This document shows positions 47,344-60,952 of a stretch of 64,000 nt of DNA, piece after piece. The stretch is from the NCBI GenBank assembly GCA_002964805.2, contig PUDQ02000001.1:4364001-4428000 (forward strand), given 5' to 3'. Numbering within the stretch: position 1 is the first letter of the stretch; the number at the start of each line of letters is the position of its first letter. A program made the translations under genes and the position numbers. The DNA comes from Trametes villosa. Lineage: Eukaryota > Basidiomycota > Agaricomycetes > Polyporales > Polyporaceae. The notes below the pieces were generated by a model. It made no database searches. It saw nothing but the letters and a program-made list of their open reading frames with translations, and was not told the origin of the DNA.

Positions 47344-47992
47344 TCAGCCTATTCCGGCACGCTCGCTCTTGGCGGTGTTCTCCTGCAACGTGGGTTAGCG
47401 GTGAGCTCAACGGAGTAGAGGAGAACACACCATTGCTCTGCGTTCCCCAAGTGTGCGTCCTTCAATCTCTTCCCCTTGATCCCTCGCCAGACCCTCGCCC
47501 TCCACCCCTTCGAACCCGAACCAATCGTCGTCCTCCTCGTCCTCCTCGCCCGTGATGCTGAAGTCCCTGTCGTTGAATGTATGGCCGTGCGCCTCCTTGA
47601 TAGCCCCAGGACTGACACTGTCCTGAGGGTCCTCGGTACGAGCACGTTGGCCGACTTTGACGACATTGACTTCCTTGGCATCGCGGCTGACAGCCCTGGG
47701 CGGCGGAGCGACGGTGGCCGAGGTGTGCCAGTAGTCTCGAGCGGGGTGGTACACGAGGTTGCAAGCGAGACCCCCAGCGTCGGTGCACTGGACGATGGGC
47801 AGAAGCGGCATCTCGGAGCTGCTGAGACGCTTGCGGATCTGTAGTATGTCAGTATGACCGTCTATCGCGGATGAGCCGAGGTCGACTTACCCGAGACACC
47901 TCCGCCTCTAGACGGCTGCATGCCTTCTCCACCAGAGAGCCGGAGAAAAAGTTCGCCACGCGAGCGAGCTGCGTGTAGACGAAGCTTGTCAT
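47344..47992 (-). CDS. Array protein C (unrecognised family)
   Basis: Three exons with intact junctions: MTSFVYTQLARVANFFSGS ... LEAEVSR | IRKRLSSSEMPLLPIVQ ... GEEDEEDDDWFGFEGVEGEG ... GERRAM | ENTAKSERAGIG. It lacks the DSPSEDISIS insert of A and B. Function unknown. Confidence 0.6.
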
Positions 47993-48557
47993 GGCGGCAA
48001 AGTACTGTTCAAGTTAAACGTATATGAAGGTTCGACGAGCGGCGATGGTGGTGAACAGAGGTGAAGGAGCGCAAGGGCCTGTCGAGCTTGCGTGCAGTCG
48101 ACTTATTCCGGGCGGGCAGGAGGCGGGCGAGGCTGGCACTGTCAGCCCCGGGCCCCTCCCGTGCACCCGAGTAAGCCGAACACCCTCCAGTGGATTGTGA
48201 CGGCATACGTGTTCGTATCTGACCTGTCAGGTGGGTACGGGACATTGCAACCTTGATGTCAGGCTCGCTGCCTGGTCTACGGCGGGTGCACCGGCGGTCT
48301 AGCCTGAGGACAGGTAACCTCCATGGCCGTGGTTGCGCAGAGGACTCTCCCAGACTACCTAAGTCTCGTAGACGCGTTGAACGGGGCCTGTATGCGGAGC
48401 GGGAGACTGCAGATACCATGAGCGGAGTACTCTCTTCGGATAGTGAATCGAGTCTAGATGAGACATGGAGAGAGCACCGAGAGGAGCCTGCAGCTGAGGG
48501 AGTCGTCGTAGTTCACTTCAAGCCCGTCCCGACTCCGAGGAAGGCGGACAGGACGCG

Positions 48558-48565
48558 TGACGTCA
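48558..48565. promoter_or_regulatory. CRE/ATF site upstream of array gene C
   Basis: TGACGTCA about 570 bases upstream of the array gene start, again next to an AACGCGCTCAAATAGG block. Confidence 0.45.
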
Positions 48566-48770
48566 GAGCAACGCGCTCAAATAGGCGCGCATGTACTATC
48601 GCGTCGCGCCGCGTCGCAACTGCTCGGAGTCGCGTGCCTGAGGCTGCGCACCCGATGGCGTAATCCTCAAACCCAAGCTCAACTCACCCGCGTCACGCAC
48701 AATAGATTGTCTGACCCCATGTTTCGCAGAGCACTGGATCGCACACTCAAGGGAATCTCGCACGGATCGT

Positions 48771-48787
48771 GTTATTACGAGAATAAC
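48771..48787 (-). other. Conserved hairpin, copy D
   Basis: GTTATT-ACGAG-AATAAC, identical to copy A. Confidence 0.6.
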
Positions 48788-49289
48788 AAGCCAACAGCCT
48801 ACAAACGGAGTACAATACATCAACCTCAACTCGGGGCACGTCTGCCGCCTCCGTCGCAGGTTGCGCGAACTGGAGGTCGAGTCGGTATGATCGTGATGAG
48901 AGTGCTTCGTCGGTCGAAGACCTGAAAGGACCAGCACAGCCTGGATTCAAGGGTGGTGAGTGCGCCATTTGAACAAGATGACGATGAGGACGTACAAGTG
49001 TGCGAGATCCCACGTGCACCCCTGAAGCCAGTCCAGGTATGATGAGGCTGAGGCGGGTGCGGATCGGGCGGCGTCGTTCTGTAGGTATCGGAGCGCCGCC
49101 GATGGGTAGAGGATAGCGAGCGTCGAGAGTGTCGATGGCGAGAACCCAGTTGGCATGTGTGGGCAGCATCGTCGAGGCGCCAGAGTGGAAGCGGCGCCGG
49201 AGTGGTGGGGCAGCGAGCGCGTCAATTCCGTGCATGGAAGACGGCACGCGTGCGCATCGTCGTACACCAGAGATCTCACGCATGCATTC

Positions 49290-50535
49290 GTGAGGCCCCT
49301 GAGGTAGATCTGGAGGGGTGTCAGTATGAGGAATTGCCCTCGAGAGTCGCAAAACACTCACCAGATGCGGGATGATGAACATGGGTTGTTCGTCCGAGCA
49401 ATCTTGGCGTGCCACTAGGGACGATGGGGCACGCTCGCCTCTCGCGGAGGTGCACTACACACGAACAGCTCCAGCAGACGGTCTAGATTACAAACATCAG
49501 CGGAGCTCTCTAACAAGAGCGAAGACCGATACTCACCTGATGCCCCAGAGGGGACAATGAACGAGGGTCAGGCCGCCCAGACAGGTTGACGATGTCGAAG
49601 GGAGCGGCCGACGGGTTCCTCCTGGCGATCTTAACACGCCGGGAGAGTGGATGGAGGCCTACGCCCTCCCCTTGGCATTGCATGTTCGCGTGCATGCAAT
49701 GCTAGAGGAGACTCTATAAGGCAGAGTGTCAGCGGAGAGAACGGGGGGCGGTCGAGGGTATGTACTTACCAGACCGCGGGGGTAAACAGAGAACGAGATT
49801 CGGGCCTCCCGAACAGGTTGGCAAGGGGAGGTCGACGTCCCTCGCGAGAGCGCAGAGGGGAGGAGACAGCCGTCGCGTCGTTGAGGGCGATAGCAGTCTC
49901 CAAGGGAAGCGCAGGGAGCGGTCCTCACCAGGAGTTGGCAGGTGAGAGGGGCGTCCCCGCAATGGTGTCGGCACGGAGAGCGGCGCCGACGATGTCGATG
50001 AATAGGCGAGACGCCAAAGTGGGAAGGCGTCTCGAGCGGGAAGTGGACGAAGTAGAACAGCTTCGCCCGGAGCGGTCGCCACAGCCGCTCATGCTCGTTG
50101 CCCGAGGATCGTCGTCCGTGAACGCACCGGGCGGTGTGCGAAGACGGACAGGATGTCGGGCTGGGATTGGCGAAAGACACGCGACATACACAGGCAACAT
50201 GGAAGCGGCGCCCACCGCCCCACGAGGCCTTGTACGTCGAGCGTGTCTGGACAGGAAAATGGCGGCTTCGTCGGTGGTGGAATACTCGCAGCCGCGAGCG
50301 GATGCCGCGATGCCGACGAGCCGCCGTCAACAGTGAGTGTGCGGCAATGGACTTTCTCAAGGTCCGGCACCAGCCGCACCACCGACATTGGGAAAACAAA
50401 CTCAAAATGGCCGGGATCGGGCTGGGGCGCCGTAAGGATCTTGAGGTGCTGACGCACTGCAGTGGATCTCATCAGGACGACAGCGGAAAGGAGCAGGGAA
50501 ATCGAGCTTACCTGGCCAGAAGCTAGAAAAGTACT
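49290..50535 (-). other. Candidate spliced transcript, copy D
   Basis: The splice-like pairs are kept, including the first intron with acceptor CACTGCAG. Two exons show silent-type differences against A in one frame (KIARR ... VNLSGRPDPRSLSPLGH), but other exons carry stops in that frame. Confidence 0.35.
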
Positions 50536-50671
50536 ACTACTATCATACTGTCAAGAAGAGGGGGGTGTGGAGGGAGGCAGAGAGAAGGGGCCGGAATATG
50601 GGAATGAGCAGACATGGCAACAGACGAGGTCGCTTAGAGCATCTTGATATGCTCATGCTTCCTCGACGTTG

Positions 50672-51338
50672 TCAGCCTATTCCAGCACGCTCGCTCTTGG
50701 CGGTGTTCTCCTGCAACGTGGGTTAGCGGTGAGCTCAACGGAGTAGAGGAGAACGCACCATTGCTCTGCGTTCCCAAAGCGTGCGTCCCTGAATCTCTTC
50801 CACTCGATCCCTCCCCAGACCCTCGCCCTCCACCTCTCCGAACCCGAACCAATCGTCGTCCTCGTCGTCCTCCTCGCCCATGATGCTGAAGTCCCTGTCG
50901 TCGAATGTATGGCCACGCGCCTCCTTGATAGCCCCAGGACTGACACCGTCCTGAGGGTCCTCGGTACGAGCGCGTTGGCCGGCTTCGACGATGTTGACCT
51001 CTTTGGCATCGTGGCTGACAGCCACTGGTGGAGGAGCAGTGGGGGCCGACTGGTTCGGGTAGCCTCGAGCGGCGGAGAACACGAACTGGCAAGTGAGGCC
51101 CCCAGCGTCGGTAGACTGGACGATTGGCAGTAACGGCATATCGGAGCTGAGACGTTTGCGGATCTGGAAAATGTGAGTGTGTCAGTATATCGTGGATGAG
51201 CCGGTGAGTACTTACCAGAGATACTTCCGCTTCCAGACGGGCGCATTCCTTTACTTGAGAACCAGAGAAGAACCTCGCGACGCGGGCCATCTGCGTGTAG
51301 ACGAAGCCAGTAGACTCGGAGTGAGCGCGAGTCGACAT
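50672..51338 (-). CDS. Array protein D (unrecognised family, variant N-terminus)
   Basis: Three exons. It starts MSTRAHSESTGFVYTQMARV, eleven residues of which precede the VYTQ motif and are not found in A-C, where the start is MTSF. Residues RFFSGSQVKECARLEAEVSL, then IRKRLSSDMPLLPIVQSTDA and the acidic EEDDEDDDWFGFGEVEGEG keep the family pattern. The central HPARDYWHTSATVAPPP block is changed to SAARGYPNQSAPTAPPP. The end is ENTAKSERAGIG. Function unknown. Confidence 0.6.
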
Positions 51339-51874
51339 GGCGGCAGAGCTATGAGCGTGTTGTTGAAGTTCAATAACTGACGATGATGGTGGACGGTAGT
51401 AAAGGGGCACAAGAGGCTTCCGAACTGGCGTGCAGTCTACTTAGTCCGAGCTGACGGGCGGCGGGCGAGGCTGACACTGTCAGCCTCAGGCTTCCGTACG
51501 CGTGCATCCGAGTGAACCGAACATCCTCAATCCGGATCGAGACGGCACGCGTGTTTGGTTACTCGTGCCTTTCAAAAGACACGGCCGGTCGAATGCTTGC
51601 TGATAGACCGGCGACATAGTCCATGGCGGGAGCATCGGCAGTTTAGCCTGAGGGTACGAGGCGGCTCCGCCGTCCGTCCATGGGCGGGCTTGCGCAGAGG
51701 ATCCTGGTAGGTTAGGTCCAGTTGACGAGTTGGGAGAGACATATATGCGGAGGATGGAGAGTATCGCATGCCATAGACACAGTATAAACCAGAAGTCGAC
51801 ACTAGAGTAGGAGGTCAAGAGAGACGTCCTCCGCAAGCGCCTGCGGGTGCCAGGGCGAAGGCAGACGGAACGCG

Positions 51875-51882
51875 TGACGTCA
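51875..51882. promoter_or_regulatory. CRE/ATF site upstream of array gene D
   Basis: TGACGTCA within CGCGTGACGTCATA, about 540 bases upstream of the array gene start. Confidence 0.45.
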
Positions 51883-52082
51883 TATCCTTCACGTGCGTAT
51901 AGACGCGCACGTACAGTCGCGTCGCGTCGCGTACTTGGAGCCACTCGCAAGCCTATGCCGCACTCCTCGAGCTCTAGTCTGCTTTCCTGTCGTTGTACGT
52001 TGTACGCCAAAAAGATCTGACTCCGTACACAGCAGAGCACCGGATCCCCGCACACTCAAGCGCAGTTTGCACGAATCGTGTT

Positions 52083-52099
52083 GCTATTACGAGAATAAC
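52083..52099 (-). other. Conserved hairpin, copy E
   Basis: GCTATT-ACGAG-AATAAC. The single stem change becomes a G-U pair in a minus-strand RNA but a C-A mismatch in a plus-strand RNA. Confidence 0.55.
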
Positions 52100-52639
52100 G
52101 AGCCTACAGCCTGCAAAACGAAGTACACTACATCACCACGACTCGGGGCACGCCTGCCGCCTCCGTCGCAAGTTGCGCGAGCCGGAGGTCGAGTCGGTTG
52201 AGCGTGATGAGGGAAATTCGTCGGTCCAAGACCTAAAGGATTAGCACGGCCTGGACGAGGTAGCCGTCAGTATGATACTTAAGTAAAGATGGTGATGAGA
52301 ACGTACGAGTGTGCGGAATCCCACATGCATCCCTGGATCCAGTCCAGGTATGATGAGGCTGAGGCGGGTGCAGACCGGGCGGCGTCGTTCGGTAGGGTAT
52401 CGGAGTGCCGCCAGTGGATTTTGAATGTCGAGGAAAGCGCGAGAGCACGATAGCGTCGAGAGTGAGATAGCGAGATAGCGAGGGCCCAGTTGGTACGTGA
52501 GGGCAGCGTGGTGGTTGGCGCCAGAGGTTGGGCGGCGCGTCAGGGAGCCAGAAGTGGTGGTGTAGCGGGCGCGTCGTTTCCATGCATAGAAACGCTGCGC
52601 CCGCGCATCGAACGACACCGGAAGACCTTGCGCATGCAT

Positions 52640-53560
52640 TCGCGAGGTTCCCGAGGTAGATCTAGAAGGGCGTGAGCAAGACAATCGCTGGCGAGAGTCG
52701 CAAGGTACTCACCGATGCAGGAATGAACAGAGTGTTCGTCCGAGCGATCTTGAGACGCCGTAAAGGACGAGGGAGCACGCTCGCCTCTCGCGAAGTTGCA
52801 CTACACACATGCAACTTCGACGGGCGATCTATGAGATCGACGTCAGCAGAAATCCCTGCGAGCAGTGGAAGATAGTGCTCACCAAGTGCCCCGAGGTGGG
52901 ACAATGAACGAGGGTCGGGCCGCCCGGACAGGTTGACGACGTCGAGGGGAGCGGTCGAGGAGTCTCTCGGCGACCTTGGCACGCCGGGAGGGAGATGAAC
53001 GAGGCCCAAATGCCTCCTCAGCATTGCATGTCCGCATGCATACAACGCGAGAGGAGAGTCTGTCAGGCAGGCTGTTAGCGTTTAGAACGAGAGGGAACAA
53101 ACAATGTGCACTTACCAGGCACTGGGGCTGAACAGTGAACAGGTGTCGTCAGGCCTCCCGGACGGGTTGACAGCGTCGTTGGGGAAGGCCGACTTCCCTC
53201 TCGGGAGCGCAGAGGGAGGGGAGGAGACGGTAGTCGCAGTGTTGAAGGCGAGAACGGTCGCCGGAAGGAGGCGCAAAGAGCGGCCTTCGCCAGAGATTGG
53301 CAGGCGAGGGGCGCTACCCCGCGGTGGTGTCGACGTGGAGAGCGGCGTCGAGAATGTCGATGAACAAGCGAGGCGCCAAAAGTGTCGGAGGCGTCTCGAA
53401 TAGAAGGGTGGGCGAAGCAGACCAGCTTCGCCCGAGCGGTCGCCAAAACCGCTCATGCTCTTTAAATACGGAAGTGCCCGAGGATCGTCGCCCGTGAACG
53501 CGCCGGGCGGTGCGCGAAGACGGACGGGATGTCGGGACCTGGTTTGGCGATGGAGTTCGG
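52640..53560 (-). other. Candidate spliced transcript, copy E
   Basis: Three of the four splice-like pairs are present (donors GTAAGTGC at about 53114, GTGAGCAC at about 52882, GTGAGTACC at about 52714). The upstream part with the array gene is absent. Confidence 0.3.
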
Positions 53561-53760
53561 GGATGATGCTAGGGGTACTTGGACAACCTGGAGACGTCCG
53601 CCCGGACGTCCCAGGAGGCTTCGTACCCCCAGCATGCTTGAGGAGAGAACGACGTGTGCTTGTTGAAGCTTAAATGCGAATCGTCGAGGTGTCGGGCGGT
53701 CGGGACCGAGAGCGGCGGGCCTGACGACGGCGACAGGTCGACGGTGGAGGAGAGAAGGCG

Positions 53761-54016
53761 GAGATACCGAGACTGTTTGACCGACGACGAGCTGCCCAGC
53801 TCGCCTTCAGGTCAACCAGGCGCGGCGTTTGGAGTTTCGAGAAATGGCAGCGTGGAGCGTCGTGGACCGCGTGCGCGCTAGAGAGAGCCCCGGTCAGATC
53901 ATGTTAACCAGAGCATAGATGCGAAAGACTTGCCATGCCAATGAGGGGTTAGAGTGTGCTGTACTAGGATTTATGAAGCAGTGGTTATATATGTTGAGAT
54001 GTTGTCGCGGGTGTCG
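53761..54016. other. Right flank of the array, nothing coding seen
   Basis: Short non-repeated spacer between unit E and the direct repeats. Confidence 0.4.
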
Positions 54017-54324
54017 ATGGGCGTCGTTCTCGTACGTCTGCCGAACGCGACGGCGTACGAGAAAGGCCCTCCCTTGCGCTCGTCGTTCTCCCGCCATGTG
54101 CCGGTGAGAACGTGAGGAAAGGAGGGCCCGAGGACGGGTTATCGAATCCGCGAGATGGTGTTAAATGAGAAGAGATTCGTTGTCGTATATGGTGTTATGT
54201 CTGGCGAAGAGAATCGTCCTCGTACGTCTGCTGCGCGCGACGGCGCACGAGGAGGTCTTCCTCGAGCTCGTTCTTCTCCCGCCGAGTGCCGGTGCGAAGA
54301 TGAGCAAGGAGGACCCGGAGATAG
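54017..54324. repeat. Two imperfect direct repeats (~117 nt, period 190) with internal hairpins
   Basis: Copies at about 54017-54133 and 54206-54324. Each holds an 8-bp stem: arms CTCGTACG at 54029-54036 with CGTACGAG at 54054-54061, and 54219-54226 with 54244-54251. The one difference between stems gives a G-U pair in minus-strand RNA. They lie just downstream of the minus-strand gene that ends at 54326, so they are probably in its 3' untranslated region. Confidence 0.6.
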
Positions 54325-54325
54325 A

Positions 54326-56749
54326 TCACCAGATACGAGGGAGAGCGGGGTTGTTGAGGGCGTTACGAGGCGCTTCCGCAAGGGCAGAAAGCGCAAGGTC
54401 GTCCTCGGTGTAGTAGGCTTCGGCATCGGCGTCCGCAGTGTCGTCGTCGTCGGTCCAGGAGAGCACGTCGCGGCAGAACGACTCCAGCGAGCACTCGATC
54501 CCGGGGATGTATATGTCGCGGAACGTGCGCGCGCCGGCGGCGGGGTCGAGGAACAAGGGCGTCTCGAGAGTGCCGAGCAGCGTGGGGATGTCGACGTCGC
54601 GGGTGCCGGCGAGCGGGTGGCTGCGAATGGCCCTGCCGAGGTCGACCAGGAAGTCGGAGATAGAGCCAGAAGGGGGAAGAGAAGCAGAGGGTTGAGCGGC
54701 GGTGTCGAGGATGTCGTCCGTCGACGGCGAGACCGAGGCCATCGAGATGTCGCCGAGAGAAGCAGCGGGCGAGACGAAGACGTCCATGGCGTCGTACCAG
54801 ACCTCCGACTCAAAGGACATGAGCACGTCGGAGGTCGCGGGACGCATGCAGGGGCCATCCTCGCACGACCACTTGTCCAAGCGCGAGACAAGCGATCCGA
54901 AGCGAGGGTCAGCAGCCCCTGGGACGATCTCGGTCTCGAGCATCTCCTCTACAGCTACGACTGCTACCTCGTCGTCCTCCAGATCCGGAAGGACGCGCGA
55001 CTCGCGGAACCTCCACATGGAAGGAGTGCCTATCGGGCTGTATGGCTCGGACTCGACGGAGTACTCGTCGGTGTCCGAGGAATATGCCGATAGGTCGCAG
55101 AAAGAAGGGGAAGGGGATGGGGGGAGGCTATAGAACACGTCCTCTTCCGTGTACATAACCTGAAGAGTGATCAGTAGCTGCTGAAAACGGAAGAACACGT
55201 GCACATACCTCGTCCACGACTTCCTCAAAAGCGTCGTAGAACACCTCAACAACGTCGACAACGTTGACCTGGGACGTAGAGCAGTCCATCACTACGATGG
55301 CGGTGGGAGATCCCGCACGAATCTCCGCACGGACGTCACGAACGGCGTCCTCTGCGCTCGCAATGACGATGTCTTCGTCTTCGATGGCGATGAGGGGCTG
55401 GACGAGCCTGAGAACGGCCATCGTCGTGCGAACTGACTCTCCTACGGGCGTCGAGGGCATCTCGACATCCGCGGGAGCTTCCTCGTCAGTCGCGACCAGA
55501 CGATCGAACATGTTCTCCGGGATCATGAGGGATCCGCCAGCGCGGGGGGTTGGCGCCAAGCCGCCTGACCTCCGGGTCCTTGTGTACGGGACCTCGGAGC
55601 TGGTCTTGCGGTTGGCAGACTTTCCAGTGCCGCGAACTGCACCCGAGAGTGCATGCCGGGGAACGGCGGCGGTGGTGCGAGCGAGGAAACGCGGGATGAA
55701 GCTCTTGATGTCAGCGCGAGCGACCGGGAGAGCGAGGTCGAGCTCGGCGGCGAGCATGTCTTCGTCTTCAGGGGAAGTTGCAGCGGCGTCGAGAGCGAGA
55801 ACGCGCTCTGACGCGACCTCCATCTCCGTGTCGACAATGGAGACGGAAGCCGATGGTTCACGAGAACCTTCAGGGTCGACTCCCTGAAGATTCTCGAGAA
55901 CCATCGGAACTTGATGGCGCTGCTGGGAGACGATGACTTGCATGGTCTGGCCGACGAGCTCGACGTCGAGTGCTGACATGGACGCCTTGATGTCCTCCAT
56001 AGGTACGGGGAGGGCGGCGCGGCGTTGTGTGAACGGTTTCGGAACGAAGGTGAAAGCGAAGTGCGCGCTTTCGATGCTGTTGGTCTGCGCGGGGGTGTAG
56101 CGCACGGACTCGACGAACCGCTTCCGCAGCTGCGAGGGCGTGAGCAGACGAGAAAGAGGAAGAATGAACCAACACACCTTAACAGCTTTACCTTCAACCC
56201 GCTTCCTGCCCACGACGGTGTTGAGAGACAGCTTCGCAAGGCGGCGGGAGATCTGAAGACCGGTGAGCACGCGCCCCGATCCATATAGCGGGAGACTCAC
56301 CTGCTCAACGTCCTCGTGGGGTCGCAGGCACCTCTTGACGGTCCGCGTAGGCTCGTCTTCAGCCTGAGTGAACAGGCCATCTTCATCGACCTCGTAGGCC
56401 TTGCGGTGGCGAAGGACCTGGTCGCAGGGGTCCACCTCGATGTGGGAGTCGCGGCTCGCCCCGATGAGCGGGTGAGCGGCGACCTCGAGGATGGGCCCCG
56501 TGAAGTTGGCGACGAAGGTTGACATGTCTGTGGCTGGTGGACGAGTGGATTGGCTTGATGCGTGAGCGGATGCGGCGATGGCGGCGGCGGTGTGCAGGAG
56601 AGTGAGGAAAACATAGCGGACTGGGCGGGCATAGGTACACTGGTGGTGGAGGCTGGCAGAGGCTGACCTGGGGATCCGAAGAAGTTGGTCAGCCTAACGG
56701 TGTTCGGTTTCGACATGTGAAGGGTTCCTGTGATCTCCCCGAGGGTCAT
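54326..56749 (-). CDS. Large acidic hypothetical protein
   Basis: A minus-strand gene with exon 1 at 56749-56668, a second exon from 56527 and a last exon from 55159 to the stop at 54326. Two 48-nt introns lie between (near 56299-56252 and 56176-56129). The protein begins MTLGEITGTLHMSKPNTVRL, then STFVANFTGPILEVAAHPLI. It has about 700 residues, is rich in Asp/Glu/Ser/Val and probably largely disordered, with a basic patch in the middle (KSANRKTSSEVPYTRTRRSG). No catalytic motif, signal peptide or membrane segment is visible, and I do not recognise the family. A start at 56525 (MSTFVANF) is possible if exon 1 is not used. Reading frames on the opposite strand here are shadows of this codon-biased gene. 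Confidence 0.65.
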
Positions 56750-58156
56750 GGTGTCAGTTCACGACAGAACGGCTCTCCGCGCAGCCTCTTCGTATAGATC
56801 GTGGTTGAAGCAGTCGCGTCGCAAATCTAGTGATAGTTGGAACGTTCAGTACGATGCATTGTTGCACCAGGCATGACGGTACGTCAGCCCCGTACTTCGC
56901 GACGGGACATGCCCACGACCAGTACACTCTTGTGTGAGTGTGTGCATTCAAGAGAGGGGGCAACGTCGTGCTAGCCAGCACGGCGAGGTTAACGTTGCCG
57001 ATGCAAACAGCTCCCGGGCCGCCCAGGATAAAAGGCGAAACGCCGCGTGCATGGAGGGGAGCCAGGAAGGAGGGCACCCGATAACGCCATTGAATACTAG
57101 GAGTAGTTCTGTCAATAAGGACGATCGCATGCAGAGAGCGGGAACTGGCCGCTAGTATGGTATACACCACCGATCACGGGAATACGCATCCACATTTCGA
57201 TAGAACATCCTGTGCATATATGCGAACGCATGACGTCCAGGATGAGCGACGCGATTTTCTGAGTTTTGGGACGCACCGTGTAATATCTGGTGCACATTGC
57301 CTACCTTGGTGACTACCAGTCAGATCTGATCAAATATAAGGCAGCGTCATCCTGGAGGCCGCCGCACGCCAGAGGGGCGTACCACAACAGTATTGATCTC
57401 GTAAAGCGGCAGTCAAGGAGGTCCGACTGGTGAGTGAATGCGTCATGGATATGCCCACTGAATGTACGCGTCAGGTTAAGCCCGCGCGCCTCGGGCAACA
57501 GCTGGACGCAGGAACGAGGCTAAGCGGCTCCGGGTTCGACATTCAAAGTGGTGTAAATATATACGATAGCCTACTACGTCGGAGAAAAACATTGAGACCT
57601 ACTCCGGGGCCTGCTCCTGCAATGGTCGATGAAGAAATGCTCGGGAGACCAGGGATTCTACCGGCGGGATGGGGTGGGGTTACTTACATTGCAAGGCGGA
57701 CTGGTCAAGCCATCTCTAGCTCCGGATAGATACGCGCCGCCCTCTCCATGACATGAGGGCTATCTTGATATGGAGGGTACGTCGCGAGGCGATGAGCATG
57801 GCAGATAGACCACCTGGTTTGCGGGGAGGCCAGACTGTCCAGAGCCACAGGGATTCGTGCACAATACATGTGGTAGCGCCCAAATTCGTATCGCGTGCGC
57901 GTTTTATCGCCATGCGCGTGCGGTTGTATGTGCCATGCTTGCGCCAGGGTGAGAGCAAGATGGGAAAGATAGAAGCAGGCTGAAGGCAGGAGGCAAGAGG
58001 GGAGGCCGCAGCATGCGAGAGTCACGGAACGGAGGCGTGCTTGTGACTGGCGGAAGCCATGCGTCGAGGGCCCGAGGCGCTGAGCAGTGCTCTTGATCTC
58101 CGACTACATCCTCCTTCCCCTCCTCGTCGGCGTCCCCATCCTCCGTATCCCCAGTC
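56750..58156. other. Intergenic, nothing coding seen
   Basis: Holds the promoter of the minus-strand hypothetical gene on the left and the CUL1 promoter/leader on the right. The CUL1 leader from 58074 (GAGGCGC onward) is the part copied into the two chimeras. I see no gene. Confidence 0.5.

Positions 58157-60952
<2,796 letters not shown>

Larger units (their letters stand above)
45420..48690. repeat. Tandem array unit C
   Basis: Unit without an attached cullin/M1PDH chimera on its right side. It is more divergent from A/B than they are from each other. The distance from its hairpin to that of unit D is 3.31 kb. Confidence 0.8.
48740..51990. repeat. Tandem array unit D
   Basis: Complete unit; the hairpin-to-hairpin distance to unit E is 3.31 kb, like C to D. 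The array gene here has a different N-terminus. Confidence 0.8.
52050..53760. repeat. Tandem array unit E (truncated)
   Basis: Homologous to the left (3', minus-strand) part of the other units only. It carries the hairpin and the spliced-like segment but no array protein gene. Homology fades at about 53.55-53.76 kb. Confidence 0.75.

Noticed and set aside
54155..55887. Long plus-strand frames opposite the large hypothetical gene
   Set aside because: Shadow frames of a GC-biased minus-strand gene; no splice structure or family match.
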